NCBI GenBank assembly: GCA_018372435.1
Contig: JAHAJA010000004.1
Location: 1 to 64,000 of the forward strand
DNA: 64,000 nt
Reading direction: 5' to 3'
Source: Clostridiales bacterium
GTDB taxonomy: Bacteria > Bacillota > Clostridia > Lachnospirales > Lachnospiraceae
The notes below the pieces were generated by a model. That model did no database searches and was not told the DNA's origin. It worked only from the letters and a program-made list of their open reading frames with translations. Positions 42,670-52,516 of this stretch are shown piece after piece. Both the position numbers and the translations under genes were made by a program. The first letter of the stretch is position 1. Each line of letters starts with the position of its first letter.

Positions 42670-45600
42670 ATGAAAAAGAGATTAACAAAATGTTTGGCAT
42701 TAACGCTAGCGGCAACTTTGGTAGTCACGTCAGTCAATTTAACAGGTTTGGCTCCTATAACATATGTGCAGGCAGCAGATGAGAAGATTGATGTTAGCAA
42801 TCCTTATAGTTTTGATGTAAGCAGTACTTGGGATAATAACAGTGGTAAAGAGAATAATATTAGTTTAACGACAGATAGTATTCCAGCAGTTGGTACAACG
42901 CTTGCTATGGATGTCTTATTGCCGGATAGTGGCAGTGCACCTGATTTTTCTGGAGTTATGAAAGCAGTAGGTGTACTTCGGGTTGGATCTGATTGGAATT
43001 GGGTACAATCAAATACGATTCCTGAAATGCAGGCGGCTGATTTCACTGAGAAAGTAACAATAGCTGGTGAATCTTACTATAAGGTAGCTGTAAGTATTCC
43101 GTTTGAGGATACGGTAGGAGCAAACGATGCCAGTGGTTGGAATGGAAGTATGGCATTTGCAGATGCAGTAACTGATACGGTTAGTCAAGTAACGGTACAG
43201 TTCGCTGGATACCAATGTAATTATTCTGGTACGATTGCCATCGCCAATGCAAGACTTGAAAACGTAGAAGGCAGTGGTGGGGTTCAAAGTGAAGTAGTGA
43301 AAGAATGGACATTCGATGATGGCATCGGTGGTTGGGAAGATGCAGGTTGGAATCATCAATATAATGGTGCGAAGCCTACAACTACAGCTGACAATGGTAT
43401 GCTTCGTGTTGATGTTGATTATAGCAAAGATGGGGCGGTGAGTTGGAGCCAACTTGGTGTTAGAGAATGGGGTGATGTAGAACTTTTAGGTGTGAATAAG
43501 ACTACCTTTGATTTCTATTATGATCCTGCCAAATTAGATGGTGGTTTCCAGATTAAACAGACAATACAATATAAAGATCCCGATGCAGAAGATTCCTATC
43601 CATCTGCAATGGAGACGTACATAGCAGTAAATACAGAAGAGGCAGTTGATGTAGAAGGTGGTCTTAAGAAAGTTACAGTAGTACTTAATTTCGATCCTAT
43701 TAAGCAGGATATTTGCTGTAACACCGTATTATGTATCGTTGGTGTTAATACAACCTATTCGGGTAGTGTATGGATTGATAACCTTAAGATGATCAAAGAA
43801 TCTTCTATGGTTGAGGAAATCTATGTAGATTCAACAGTAGCAGTGTCTGATAAAACCAAAGACATTACAGTTGTAGGTAATAGATTACAAACAACAAATA
43901 AAGATGGTTCCTTGCAAGAAACCAATGTAGTAACAGATATCAAACTTGTTGATAAAGATGCTAAGGACTATACGAAGGGAATCTATGCATATCTACAAGC
44001 AATGGGAGATTCAAGCAGTGTCATCTTTGGTCACCAGAATGATACTTGGCATAAAGCTGGAGTAGCAAGTGGAAGTGCTATTGGTGTAAGCGATTCTGAT
44101 ACAATGGATGTAACAGGAAGTATCGCAGGAATGATCGGAATTGACACATTATCCTTAACAGGAAACGAATATAGCGCTAAGAGATATAACACAGAGATTG
44201 GAGACAAAAAATTCCCACTAACATCAGAAGGGAATGTTCTTGCAGCAGCAGCTTTAACAAACAAAAACATAGAACAAGGTGCGATTATTACAATGTCAGC
44301 GCATATGCCAAACTTCTCTTTAGTAAAGGAGAGTGGGACATATACAGAGGGCGTTGATGCAACTTATGCAAAATATGACTTTGCTGGTTACTCACCAAAT
44401 GTTCTAACTGGTTCTGTTATGAATCAGATTTTACCTGGTGGTAAATACAATGAAATGTATAATGCCTATCTTGATATGATTGCAGATTATGCTAATAATG
44501 TTGATGGAACCATTCTATTCCGTCCTTTCCATGAGAACACAGGAAGCTGGTTTTGGTGGGGAGCTGCTTTTTGCGATGCAGCAACCTATAAGAATGTTTG
44601 GAAATACACAGTAGAATATCTTCGTGATGAAAAAGCTGTTCATAATTTCTTATATGTATATGGTCCAGGAAGTGAAGCATCTGACGTAGAAGAGTATGGA
44701 GAAAGATATCCTGGCGATGACTATGTAGATATGGTTGGATTTGATATCTATAATGATAGTCCAACAGAGATAAATGAAAGTACATGGTTTGTTGATTTCA
44801 AAAAGGCACTTAGTATTGTTGAAACTTTCGGAACGCAACATGGAAAGCTAATTGCAGTAACAGAAACAGGAATTCGTAATACAACGCAAAAAGGGGACAA
44901 TCAGACTGCACTTTTGAAAACTGGAAACTTACATAAAGACTGGTATAACGCTCTTTTAAATGCAGTAGCGGATTCAAAGGCATCTTACTTCTTATTATGG
45001 GCAAACTTTGGTGAGAAAGATGGATTCTATACTCCTTATGTGAAAGAGAAAAAAGCAAACGATACACTTTATGGTCATGAATTATTAGATAATTTTATTG
45101 ATTATTATAATGACGAAAGAAGTGTATTTGCAGTAAATCAAAAAACTTTGGTAAATACGATTGCAAGTGAAATTAACGTAAATGTTTCACCAACTACAGA
45201 GTCAGCAACTGGATATTTGGTATCTCCTGTTTCAGGATCTAGAATATTAGAAGCGGTTACTGTTTCAGCAAAAGTAAATGGTGCCAAAGAATCAGATACA
45301 GTCAAGGTTGTGTTTAATGGTAAGGGTATAAGCATCCCAGTTGTTGCTGGACTAGAAGGAAAATATTATAAAGCACAGTTAAGCAATGAAGATTTGAAAA
45401 AGCTTGGAGAATATGTGGGAACTATCGATTTATATTTGAATGATATAAAACTGGATTCCTTTAATGCAATTTACAATATTAAACCACCAGTAGAAGATCC
45501 ATTTGAAATTGATGGATTTGAGAACTACTTGGGTGTTGATGCCTTATTAACAAACAAATGGGCAACTAACAAAGCAACAGGAAGTAAAATTACGTTATCT

Positions 45601-46911
45601 TTAACAAAAGAAAAAGATAAGATTTATGATGGCGAGTTTGCAATGAAGTTCTCATACGATGAAACTTCTGATGGTTGGGCTGGTGCAACTATATCAAAAG
45701 AAGTTGATTGGTCGAGCTGTGACGCATTGCAATTCTACACCATTCCAGATGGGAAAAATCAAAAGATAGTGGTACAGATAGAAGCAAATGGTAAAGTATA
45801 TGAAACATATCTGAATCTTTATAATGAATATATAGGAAAAACTACACCGATGTTAGTTACGATTCCTTTTGCTGATTTTTGTGAGAGAGATACAGCAGGT
45901 AATCCAAAGGGTGGTTTGGTAAAAGATTCTAGCAATGTTACTAAGTTTGGATTATGGGTAAATGCAATTGGATCATCTTCAGCAGTTGTTGATGGTAAGG
46001 TAAGTGGTACAATCTATTATGATAAGATTACAGCAATTAAGAGTGGTGCTACTAAGGCTGTTTTCAAAGATTTAACAAAGAATGATACTACAAATCCTTC
46101 ACAACCAAATCCAGGAGAAGGAACTGCGGAAGAGACTAAACCAATTGAGCAAGAAGCAATGCAGATTACAGGAGTGGGAAGTGAATTAACCCTTGGTAAA
46201 GGGACTACATTACAAGTAACAGGTGGAAGTGGTAATGGAGCAGTTACTTTTGCTGTAACTTCAGGTCAAGAATATGCTACTGTAGGTGCAGTATCTGGTC
46301 AGGTACAGACAACAGATGTTGGAACAGTAACGATTACTGCAACTAAAGCAGGAGACGAGAAGTATAAAGAAACAACAGCAACAGTTACCTTCAAGGTTGT
46401 AATGCCTAAGAAGAATACAACCATTACAATCGGAACTAACAAATATAAAGTAGTAAGTACAGATAATAAGAAAGAAGCATTGTCATACTTAGGTACAACT
46501 CAAAAGAATGCGAAGAAAGTAGTTATTCCTGCAACCGTTAAAATTGGAGAGAAGAGCTATAAGGTTACTTCAGTTAATAAGAATGCTTTTAAAGGAAATA
46601 AGAAATTAACTAGCGTAACAATTGGAAGTAATGTAATTACGATTGGTGATAGCGCATTTGAAGGTTGTACATCATTATCAAGTATTACAATACCTAACAA
46701 TGTAACAACAATTGGAAAAAAAGCATTTTATAAAGCTAGCAAACTTAAAACAATAACAATCAAATCTAAGAAACTTGCGAAAGTTGGTTCTGATGCATTA
46801 AAGGGAATCAACAAAGAGGCAAAGATTGTAGTTCCATCTTCTAAACTTTCTGCTTACAAGAAGTTATTAAAAGGAAAAGGACAGTCAAAAACAGTTATTA
46901 TTAAGAAATAA
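42670..46911 (+). CDS. Secreted GH26 mannanase-like multidomain enzyme with LRR tail
   Basis: 1,413 residues. Signal peptide (~1-36, ending VQAAD). Two N-terminal beta-sandwich modules (~37-205 and ~215-385; the second, with EWTFDDGIGGWEDAGW, resembles mannan-binding CBM27). GH26 barrel (~415-810): SVIFGHQND, acid/base E622 in FRPFHENTGSWFWWG, nucleophile E732 in AVTETGIRN. An Ig-like module (~830-930), a CBM11-like sandwich (~935-1140), a bacterial Ig-like module (~1165-1250) and BspA-type leucine-rich repeats (~1255-1413: ITIGDSAFEGCTSLSSITIPNNV) follow. ATG 42670 has AAAAGGGGA upstream; the ATG at 42652 precedes it. Likely beta-mannan hydrolysis; the LRR tail may attach it to the cell or partners. 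CBM family names are tentative. Confidence 0.88.
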   Translation: MKKRLTKCLALTLAATLVVTSVNLTGLAPITYVQAADEKIDVSNPYSFDVSSTWDNNSGKENNISLTTDSIPAVGTTLAMDVLLPDSGSAPDFSGVMKAVGVLRVGSDWNWVQSNTIPEMQAADFTEKVTIAGESYYKVAVSIPFEDTVGANDASGWNGSMAFADAVTDTVSQVTVQFAGYQCNYSGTIAIANARLENVEGSGGVQSEVVKEWTFDDGIGGWEDAGWNHQYNGAKPTTTADNGMLRVDVDYSKDGAVSWSQLGVREWGDVELLGVNKTTFDFYYDPAKLDGGFQIKQTIQYKDPDAEDSYPSAMETYIAVNTEEAVDVEGGLKKVTVVLNFDPIKQDICCNTVLCIVGVNTTYSGSVWIDNLKMIKESSMVEEIYVDSTVAVSDKTKDITVVGNRLQTTNKDGSLQETNVVTDIKLVDKDAKDYTKGIYAYLQAMGDSSSVIFGHQNDTWHKAGVASGSAIGVSDSDTMDVTGSIAGMIGIDTLSLTGNEYSAKRYNTEIGDKKFPLTSEGNVLAAAALTNKNIEQGAIITMSAHMPNFSLVKESGTYTEGVDATYAKYDFAGYSPNVLTGSVMNQILPGGKYNEMYNAYLDMIADYANNVDGTILFRPFHENTGSWFWWGAAFCDAATYKNVWKYTVEYLRDEKAVHNFLYVYGPGSEASDVEEYGERYPGDDYVDMVGFDIYNDSPTEINESTWFVDFKKALSIVETFGTQHGKLIAVTETGIRNTTQKGDNQTALLKTGNLHKDWYNALLNAVADSKASYFLLWANFGEKDGFYTPYVKEKKANDTLYGHELLDNFIDYYNDERSVFAVNQKTLVNTIASEINVNVSPTTESATGYLVSPVSGSRILEAVTVSAKVNGAKESDTVKVVFNGKGISIPVVAGLEGKYYKAQLSNEDLKKLGEYVGTIDLYLNDIKLDSFNAIYNIKPPVEDPFEIDGFENYLGVDALLTNKWATNKATGSKITLSLTKEKDKIYDGEFAMKFSYDETSDGWAGATISKEVDWSSCDALQFYTIPDGKNQKIVVQIEANGKVYETYLNLYNEYIGKTTPMLVTIPFADFCERDTAGNPKGGLVKDSSNVTKFGLWVNAIGSSSAVVDGKVSGTIYYDKITAIKSGATKAVFKDLTKNDTTNPSQPNPGEGTAEETKPIEQEAMQITGVGSELTLGKGTTLQVTGGSGNGAVTFAVTSGQEYATVGAVSGQVQTTDVGTVTITATKAGDEKYKETTATVTFKVVMPKKNTTITIGTNKYKVVSTDNKKEALSYLGTTQKNAKKVVIPATVKIGEKSYKVTSVNKNAFKGNKKLTSVTIGSNVITIGDSAFEGCTSLSSITIPNNVTTIGKKAFYKASKLKTITIKSKKLAKVGSDALKGINKEAKIVVPSSKLSAYKKLLKGKGQSKTVIIKK

Positions 46912-46935
46912 CACGAAAGTAATGTGAAAACGCTT

Positions 46936-46978
46936 AAAGGCAACAAAGAATGTGTAAAATTCTTTGTTGCCTTTTAAT
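46936..46978. terminator. Bidirectional terminator between GH26 and fabV genes
   Basis: AAAGGCAACAAAGAAT / ATTCTTTGTTGCCTTT, a 16-bp stem with a short loop, flanked by A and T runs. Confidence 0.9.
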
Positions 46979-46983
46979 AATTG

Positions 46984-48189
46984 TTAGCTGGAAATGCTAG
47001 GAATTGAAACAGAAGCATCAACTTCCTCTGTATAATTTACTTCTGGAATATCGAAGCCAAACATCGTATAGAAGTCTTCCCAGTAGCCATCAAGGTCGGC
47101 AAGATCAGTAATGTTTTCAGTTGTTAGTTCATTCCAAAGTGCATTGATTTTGTTTTGAACCTTTGAATCTAGTTCATAATCATCAAGGCGAAGATAACCA
47201 TTTGCATCTATTTCAGGTTTATCAATAAGTAATTTATCAGTAAACATACGACAGATTTGTTCGATACAACCTTCGTGTGTTCCAAGTTCTTTTTGAACTT
47301 TATATAATAAGCTTATATAGAGTGGTACAACAGGGATAGCAGCACTTGCCTGTGTTACTAAGGCTTTATTCACCGAGATATAAGCACGTATTCCGTGGTT
47401 TGCATATTCTTTGGTAAGAAGGTCAGCAGTTTTATGAAGATGTTCTTTTGCATGTCCGATTGTACCTTCTTTGTATATTGGGTAAGTAAGCTCTGGTCCA
47501 ATGTAGGAATATGCAATGGTGATAGAATTTTCTTCAATTGCATCACCTTCAACCAATGCTTCAATCCAGTCAGCCCAATCTTCACCACCCATAACTTTGA
47601 TGGTAGCCTCAATTTCTTCCTCTGTTGCAGTAGGTATGGAAGCTTCCTCTATTATATTATGGCGTAAATCAAGAGATTTGCTTACAAAGGTATCAGTAGT
47701 CGCCTTCAGAACAGACGAGAATACCGTTCCATCCGCCATTGTTCTTCGAGGTGCAGCTAAGCTATAGATCACCATGTCTACTTTACCTAAATCACGTTTT
47801 ATCTTTGCTATGGTTTCGTCTTTGATTTCTCTAGAGAAAGCATCGCCATTAATTGTTTGAGCATACAAGCCATCATTTGCCGCGAAAGATTCGAAAGCAG
47901 CAGTATTATACCAGCCTGCGGTAGCGGTTCTAACACCAGCGGCTTCTTTTTCGTACATTACGCCTATAGTAGAAGCTTGGTATGTATAAGCAAGTGAAAT
48001 TCGTGATGCTAATCCATATCCAGTGGAACTGCCGATAACAAGGGCTTTCTTAGGTGAATTAGCCGAATGTAGGGACAATGTTTTACGTTGTTCTTTTGCG
48101 TAAGTGATTTGATTTGCAACATTTGCTCTACAACCTGTTGGGTGAGCAGTTGTACAGATGAATCCACGTACTTTTGGTTCTATAATCAT
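46984..48189 (-). CDS. fabV: FabV/Ter-type trans-2-enoyl reductase
   Basis: 401 residues, family length. Opens IIEPKVRGFICTTAHPTGC; NADH-binding ALVIGSSTGYGLASRI; IYSLAAPRR; and catalytic Tyr-x8-Lys within TYPIYKEGTIGHAK. The enzyme reduces trans-2-enoyl-ACP (FabV) or enoyl-CoA such as crotonyl-CoA (Ter). The two activities are not separable by motif, so the gene could serve fatty-acid synthesis or butyrate-type fermentation. Monocistronic, with neither fatty-acid nor butyrate genes adjacent. It converges on the GH26 gene at a shared terminator. FabV enzymes are poorly inhibited by triclosan. Confidence 0.92.
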   Translation of the reverse strand: MIIEPKVRGFICTTAHPTGCRANVANQITYAKEQRKTLSLHSANSPKKALVIGSSTGYGLASRISLAYTYQASTIGVMYEKEAAGVRTATAGWYNTAAFESFAANDGLYAQTINGDAFSREIKDETIAKIKRDLGKVDMVIYSLAAPRRTMADGTVFSSVLKATTDTFVSKSLDLRHNIIEEASIPTATEEEIEATIKVMGGEDWADWIEALVEGDAIEENSITIAYSYIGPELTYPIYKEGTIGHAKEHLHKTADLLTKEYANHGIRAYISVNKALVTQASAAIPVVPLYISLLYKVQKELGTHEGCIEQICRMFTDKLLIDKPEIDANGYLRLDDYELDSKVQNKINALWNELTTENITDLADLDGYWEDFYTMFGFDIPEVNYTEEVDASVSIPSISS

Positions 48190-48415
48190 AGTATATACCT
48201 CATCTTTCCGTCGAAAGTTTGAAAATCAAACTAATTATATCATATTATATGTGAAGAGTCAAAACTACTGACGACTATTGAATACCAACAGACTGTATCT
48301 ACCCAGCGCTAGAGGGGAATGGAATAATACCTTTACTTTACAAAGTATATAGAATCAGATATATTATAAATAGTGCTGTTATGCCAATAATCAGTTGTGT
48401 GCAGGGGGGAGAAAA

Positions 48416-49609
48416 GTGAACATAGGATTATTTACAGAAACGTACTATCCGGAAATTAATGGTGTGGCTACATCATGCTTTATGCTAAAGACGGAGCTTG
48501 AGAAGATGGGACATAATGTTTATGTTTTTACAACAAAGACACCGAGTGAGCCTGAGTTTGAGCACAATGTATTCCGAGTACCAAGTGTGCCATTCATTTT
48601 TTTAAGTGACCGTAGAGTTGGATTATTCTATCATCCTAAATTAGCATCTACAATTAAAAAGTTAGAATTAGACCTGATTCACACGAATACGGAGTTCTCA
48701 CTTGGTATCTTCGGTAGAATTATGGCAAAGGAATTGAACATACCAGTTGTCCACACTTATCATACGATATATGAAGATTATTCGCATTATATTATGAAGA
48801 TTAAGCGTTTGGATAAACGAACAAAATCAGCAATTCGTTACCTTACAAGGAGATGCTGTAACTCGGCAAGCAGAGTTATTGTACCTACGGATAAGGTTAA
48901 GGAATTGTTACGTACCTATCATGTCTATAGTAGTATTGAGGTTATACCTACGGGAATTAAACTTGATAAATTTCGAAAAGATTGTTTTAGTTTTGAAGAG
49001 GTTAGTGAACTTAGGAGACAGTATGGGATCCAAGAAGCGGAAAAGACTATTGTATATGTAGGTAGAATATCGAGGGAAAAGAATATCGAGGAAATATTGA
49101 GAGCAATGCCTGTGTATATGAAACAACATGAGGAGGTTAAGTTCGTTATTGTTGGTGGTGGACCAGATAAGGAAAGACTCATGTTAATAGCAAGGGAACT
49201 AGGAATTGAGAAGAGGGTAATATTCGTAGGAGAGCAGCCTTGGGATAGCATTGGTAAATACTATCAATTAGGCGATGTGTTCGTTAGTGCTTCACAAAGT
49301 GAAACGCAAGGACTTACTTATATAGAAGCAATGGCAGCAGGCTTGCCAGTTGTTGCTAAGAAAGATGCCTGTCTTGATGCGATTCTTATCGATGGCTATA
49401 ATGGATTTGGTTTTGTAGTGCAGAAGGATTTATATGATGGATTAGATCGTATTCTTTATTATAATTCTGATAGCTGTAGTGGAAATATATATTCTAACAA
49501 TGCGTTATCTATTGTTAAGTCATATTCAACAGAAGAATTTGCTAAGAATATTCTTCGTGTATATAATGAAGTAGCAGATGAAAGAGAACTTCAAGAGGAA
49601 TTTTTATAA
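48416..49609 (+). CDS. GT4-family glycosyltransferase (diacylglycerol glucosyltransferase-like)
   Basis: 397 residues, GT-B fold. N-terminal NIGLFTETYYPEINGVATSCFML (the G-V-A nucleotide/acceptor loop) and HTYHTIYEDY. C-terminal donor-binding domain has VYVGRISREKNIEEIL and the EX7E motif in SETQGLTYIEAMAAGLPVV. Close in style to clostridial and mollicute 1,2-diacylglycerol 3-glucosyltransferases that make membrane glycolipids, though other acceptors are possible. GTG 48416 is chosen because AGGGGGGAG lies 5 nt upstream; an upstream TTG at 48395 lacks a site. The next gene starts 18 nt later. Confidence 0.85.
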   Translation: MNIGLFTETYYPEINGVATSCFMLKTELEKMGHNVYVFTTKTPSEPEFEHNVFRVPSVPFIFLSDRRVGLFYHPKLASTIKKLELDLIHTNTEFSLGIFGRIMAKELNIPVVHTYHTIYEDYSHYIMKIKRLDKRTKSAIRYLTRRCCNSASRVIVPTDKVKELLRTYHVYSSIEVIPTGIKLDKFRKDCFSFEEVSELRRQYGIQEAEKTIVYVGRISREKNIEEILRAMPVYMKQHEEVKFVIVGGGPDKERLMLIARELGIEKRVIFVGEQPWDSIGKYYQLGDVFVSASQSETQGLTYIEAMAAGLPVVAKKDACLDAILIDGYNGFGFVVQKDLYDGLDRILYYNSDSCSGNIYSNNALSIVKSYSTEEFAKNILRVYNEVADERELQEEFL

Positions 49610-49627
49610 GAAGGAGTTTTGTGTAAT

Positions 49628-50098
49628 ATGGAAAGTAGAAAAGAGTTAGCAATGCAGTTATTTAAAGAAGGTTATAATTGCTCACAGGCTGTATTTACTG
49701 CATATTGTGATCTGTATAATATGGATCAGGAGACAGCACTTAAGGTATCTAGTTCTTTTGGTGGTGGAATGGGAAGAATGAGAGAGGTATGTGGCGCTGT
49801 TTCTGGAATGTTTTTAATAGCAGGCTTAGAAACTGGAAGTGTTGATGGAAAGGATCAAGAAGGAAAAAAACATAACTACGATGTAGTTCAACAATTAGCA
49901 GAAGAATATAAGAAAGAGAATGGTTCTATAATCTGCCGTGAACTTCTTGGACTTGATAAGAAAACAGATACAACACAGACAAAACCAGAAGCAAGAACAG
50001 AAGAATATTATAAGAAACGACCTTGTGTAGAGTTAGTAGGACAAGCGGCTGAAATCTTAGAACGAGTATTATTAAACAAAGAGACAGTGCAAGAATAG
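49628..50098 (+). CDS. C_GCAxxG_C_C family protein
   Basis: 156 residues. Shows the conserved cysteine pattern of this family: YNCSQAVF, FGGGMGRMREVCGAVSGM, ICRELLG and RPCVELV. These proteins are probably metal- or redox-cofactor-binding, possibly iron-sulfur, and are often encoded near oxidoreductases or transporters; function is unproven. ATG 49628 is chosen, with AAGGAG 12 nt upstream; a TTG at 49619 sits very close (3 nt) to that site and is less likely. Probably co-transcribed with the glycosyltransferase. Confidence 0.85.
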   Translation: MESRKELAMQLFKEGYNCSQAVFTAYCDLYNMDQETALKVSSSFGGGMGRMREVCGAVSGMFLIAGLETGSVDGKDQEGKKHNYDVVQQLAEEYKKENGSIICRELLGLDKKTDTTQTKPEARTEEYYKKRPCVELVGQAAEILERVLLNKETVQE

Positions 50099-50183
50099 AT
50101 TTTATGATAAGTTTTAAGGAGCTGGTGTGTGAATGCAATTAATTCAGGGACAGCTCCTTCTTATAATATAAGGAGGAAAGATT

Positions 50184-50681
50184 ATGAATACAAGGTTTCA
50201 TAAAGTTAAGGAACAAGAAGAAATCAACGTGGTTGCAGAGCTTGGTACTAAGATTTGGCACGAACATTATTCATCGATTTTAGAACCTGCTCAAATTGAT
50301 TATATGGTGGATAAATTCCAATCTGCTAATGCTGTTGCTTTGCAGATAAATGATCAAGGGTACGAGTATTATCTAATAAAAGATGAAGACTCTGTAGTGG
50401 GATATATTGGGCTAGTGATGGAAACAGATAGAGTTTTTCTTAGTAAGTTATACATAACTAAGGAAGCAAGAGGAAAAGGCCTTGCATCAAAGGCCTTTGT
50501 ATTCTTAACAGAACTTGCGTCATCGAACAAAAAGCAAGCAATTTGGCTAACAGTTAACCGATATAATAGTGGTTCCATTGCTGTTTATGAGAAAAAAGGA
50601 TTTATAAAAGTTAGAGAACAAGTTTCTGATATCGGGAACGGATATGTGATGGACGATTATGTTATGGAGATGGCAATATAG
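50184..50681 (+). CDS. GNAT-family N-acetyltransferase
   Basis: 165 residues. GNAT fold: VVGYIGLVMETDRVFLSKLYI leads into the acetyl-CoA loop TKEARGKGLASKAF (Q/R-x-x-G-x-G/A type), then WLTVNRYNSGSIAVYEKKGF with the conserved Asn and Tyr. Substrate unknown; the length and NRYN..A...Y...GF pattern resemble small-molecule or spermidine-type acetyltransferases. ATG 50184 follows AAGGAGGAAAG. Confidence 0.87.
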   Translation: MNTRFHKVKEQEEINVVAELGTKIWHEHYSSILEPAQIDYMVDKFQSANAVALQINDQGYEYYLIKDEDSVVGYIGLVMETDRVFLSKLYITKEARGKGLASKAFVFLTELASSNKKQAIWLTVNRYNSGSIAVYEKKGFIKVREQVSDIGNGYVMDDYVMEMAI

Positions 50682-50713
50682 GTCTTTGTGTAATCTTCAA
50701 TGATGATAGATGA

Positions 50714-51664
50714 TTAATCGGAATGAATCACAATATCTTTGATTTGTTCGAGGGTATTTTCAATGTGGTCATTCTTTTCTAATTTGGATCTTTCTAGAAG
50801 TATAAGATTGGACCGAACTTGTTTAATCGCAGTCGATACGTTGTTTTGAGCATCTGTTATCTTCGATTTCACACTGATACTTGAGAAGATATCATCGAAG
50901 AAATAGTCAGCGAATGTTGTAAAAGATCCAATGTCAATTGATATAGAGATGTTCATGCTTACATCAGCTAATTCAGTGCGAAAGTCGCGAAGGTCTCTTT
51001 GCGCTTTGGCTAAAGAAGAACGAGCGTCATCAATCTTAGAGTGTTTGGCAATATCAGTAACGAGTCCTCCACCGAAGATGTCAAATGTACCCCAGTTAGA
51101 GGCGCTTTTTAGATGGTCATATGCCTGATAAAGAGAAACGTTCACACGCTCACCAGCAAGAATTGCTTCCTCTAATTCCTTTTTCTGAGAGGTAGCAGTA
51201 TCTATATCATTTTGTAAACTTAAGAGAAGCTCTTTCGTATTAGGGTTAGGTGAATTATTGCTAATTAGTTCTTTCAATCTATCTTGGAAGAGTTGATCGT
51301 AATTTCTTTGGCAATCGTAGTAGAGGGATTGCTCTTTTTGTAGAGTTTGTATATCAAGTTGAAGGCGTTCGAGTTCTTGCTTTTTGAAATCAAGTTGTAG
51401 TTCTGCTTCGTGTCGTTCTTGCATTTCTTTTTCAAGTTGGGAATCATAGTTGCCACGAATTCTATGATACAAAGATTGTACACTCTTACCCGTAAGTTGT
51501 TCAACATCCTTAGTTTCTTTTTGAAGTGTTTGCTCATTGGTAAGAAGTTCTTCTGATAGAATTTTTAATTTTGAGGATAAGTCGTTGATTTGGTCTTCGT
51601 ATTGATGGTATCGTTGTATACCCTCTTTTTGCTTTTGAAGTTTGTCATAGAATGAAACTGTCAT
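50714..51664 (-). CDS. Coiled-coil protein of unknown function
   Basis: 316 residues, no signal peptide or membrane helix. Residues ~1-150 are charged heptad coiled coil. A Gly-containing central segment follows (WGTFDIFGGGLVTDIAKHSKIDDA), then a second helical part with repeated aromatic residues (FTTFADYFFDDIF). The central GGGLVTDIAKHSKID block looks conserved, as in unnamed clostridial and bacillar proteins I have seen, but no function comes to mind. ATG at 51664 (minus) has GGAAAGGAAAC upstream. Its own divergent promoter region adjoins the thrS T-box leader. Confidence 0.65.
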   Translation of the reverse strand: MTVSFYDKLQKQKEGIQRYHQYEDQINDLSSKLKILSEELLTNEQTLQKETKDVEQLTGKSVQSLYHRIRGNYDSQLEKEMQERHEAELQLDFKKQELERLQLDIQTLQKEQSLYYDCQRNYDQLFQDRLKELISNNSPNPNTKELLLSLQNDIDTATSQKKELEEAILAGERVNVSLYQAYDHLKSASNWGTFDIFGGGLVTDIAKHSKIDDARSSLAKAQRDLRDFRTELADVSMNISISIDIGSFTTFADYFFDDIFSSISVKSKITDAQNNVSTAIKQVRSNLILLERSKLEKNDHIENTLEQIKDIVIHSD

Positions 51665-51839
51665 AATTGTATGTTTCCTTTCCAATTTTTTAATTAGATA
51701 ATTGTAATACTTTTATATTGTCTAATTGTTTTGCTTGCTAGTTTTTTATAGAAAAATTGTACAATGATTAGCAAGGAGTGTAAAGATAGATTTGATTATA
51801 AGTTAATTAAAGAAATTTTAAGAATGAAAATATTCCATA

Positions 51840-51867
51840 TTGACATTGCTAATGCACATGATATAAT
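51840..51867 (+). promoter_or_regulatory. Promoter of the thrS leader
   Basis: TTGACA (51840-51845), 16 nt, TATAAT (51862-51867), just upstream of the T-box leader. Confidence 0.75.
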
Positions 51868-51873
51868 GAAAGA

Positions 51874-52198
51874 CAGCAAAAGTTCTATTATATAGAACGA
51901 AAAAAATGAATACCATCAACACGATGACGAGACGAGTACGATATGGAATAATGCAGAGAGAGATATGTATGCTGTGAATATCTTATTATGAAATATCCGA
52001 AAACTAACTCTGAGTGACCCCAATCCGGTCCGGTGATTCCGTTATAATCGATGCCTTTGATAATGTTAATATTTCGTTGACATAGATAGTAGGTAGAATG
52101 AAGTGGGTACAGTTTACTACTTGTACCAATTAGGGTGGAACCGCGAGAATGACTCGTCCCTTTCGATTTACATTGTGAATCGGAAGGGGCTTTTTTTA
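51874..52198 (+). promoter_or_regulatory. T-box riboswitch leader of thrS
   Basis: The invariant T-box core AGGGTGGAACCGCG lies at 52132-52145, preceded by a stem III hairpin (GGTACA/TGTACC, 52106-52127) and a long stem I region with GACGAG-type start and AGTA element. It is followed by the mutually exclusive terminator at 52157-52197. Uncharged tRNA binding stabilises the antiterminator. The downstream gene makes it tRNA-Thr-specific; an ACT triplet at 52003-52005 in AAAACTAACTC is a possible specifier, read with low confidence. Confidence 0.9.
52157..52197 (+). terminator. T-box-regulated terminator of thrS
   Basis: CCCTTTCGATT / AATCGGAAGGGG hairpin followed by seven T; overlaps the antiterminator partner strand. 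Confidence 0.9.
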
Positions 52199-52516
52199 TG
52201 TAATAACTGAGAAGGACGGAAGGCAAAACGCAGATGAGTTTATCGAGGCTTCTTAGTTAACGTACTATGACACGAAACACGCTTCGTACCTAAGGACTTC
52301 TAGCGTGTGTCTGGTAGGTGTAGTAAATGGTACAGAATCGCCTTCGATTCGGCCATCTTGCCTCAGCTCAGGCTGGCTCGGCGTCCATGCCTCGCCTTCC
52401 TAGGTGACTCAGTACCACTTTAGAGAAAGCTATAATAGAAGTTGCTAACTAGGTTACACAATGTATAGAAATAATAATAATTAAATAAATTTTGATGATA
52501 AGAAAGGATTAATACA
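52199..52516 (+). other. Structured spacer between T-box terminator and thrS
   Basis: 318 nt with no gene. Contains a hairpin ACACGCT/AGCGTGT (52277-52308), then an 88-bp GC-rich block (about 52328-52417) bounded by TGGTAC and GTACCA with an internal GAATCG-CCTT-CGATTC hairpin (52335-52350). Base composition differs clearly from its surroundings, as an inserted small repeat element would. Not a known riboswitch. Confidence 0.5.
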
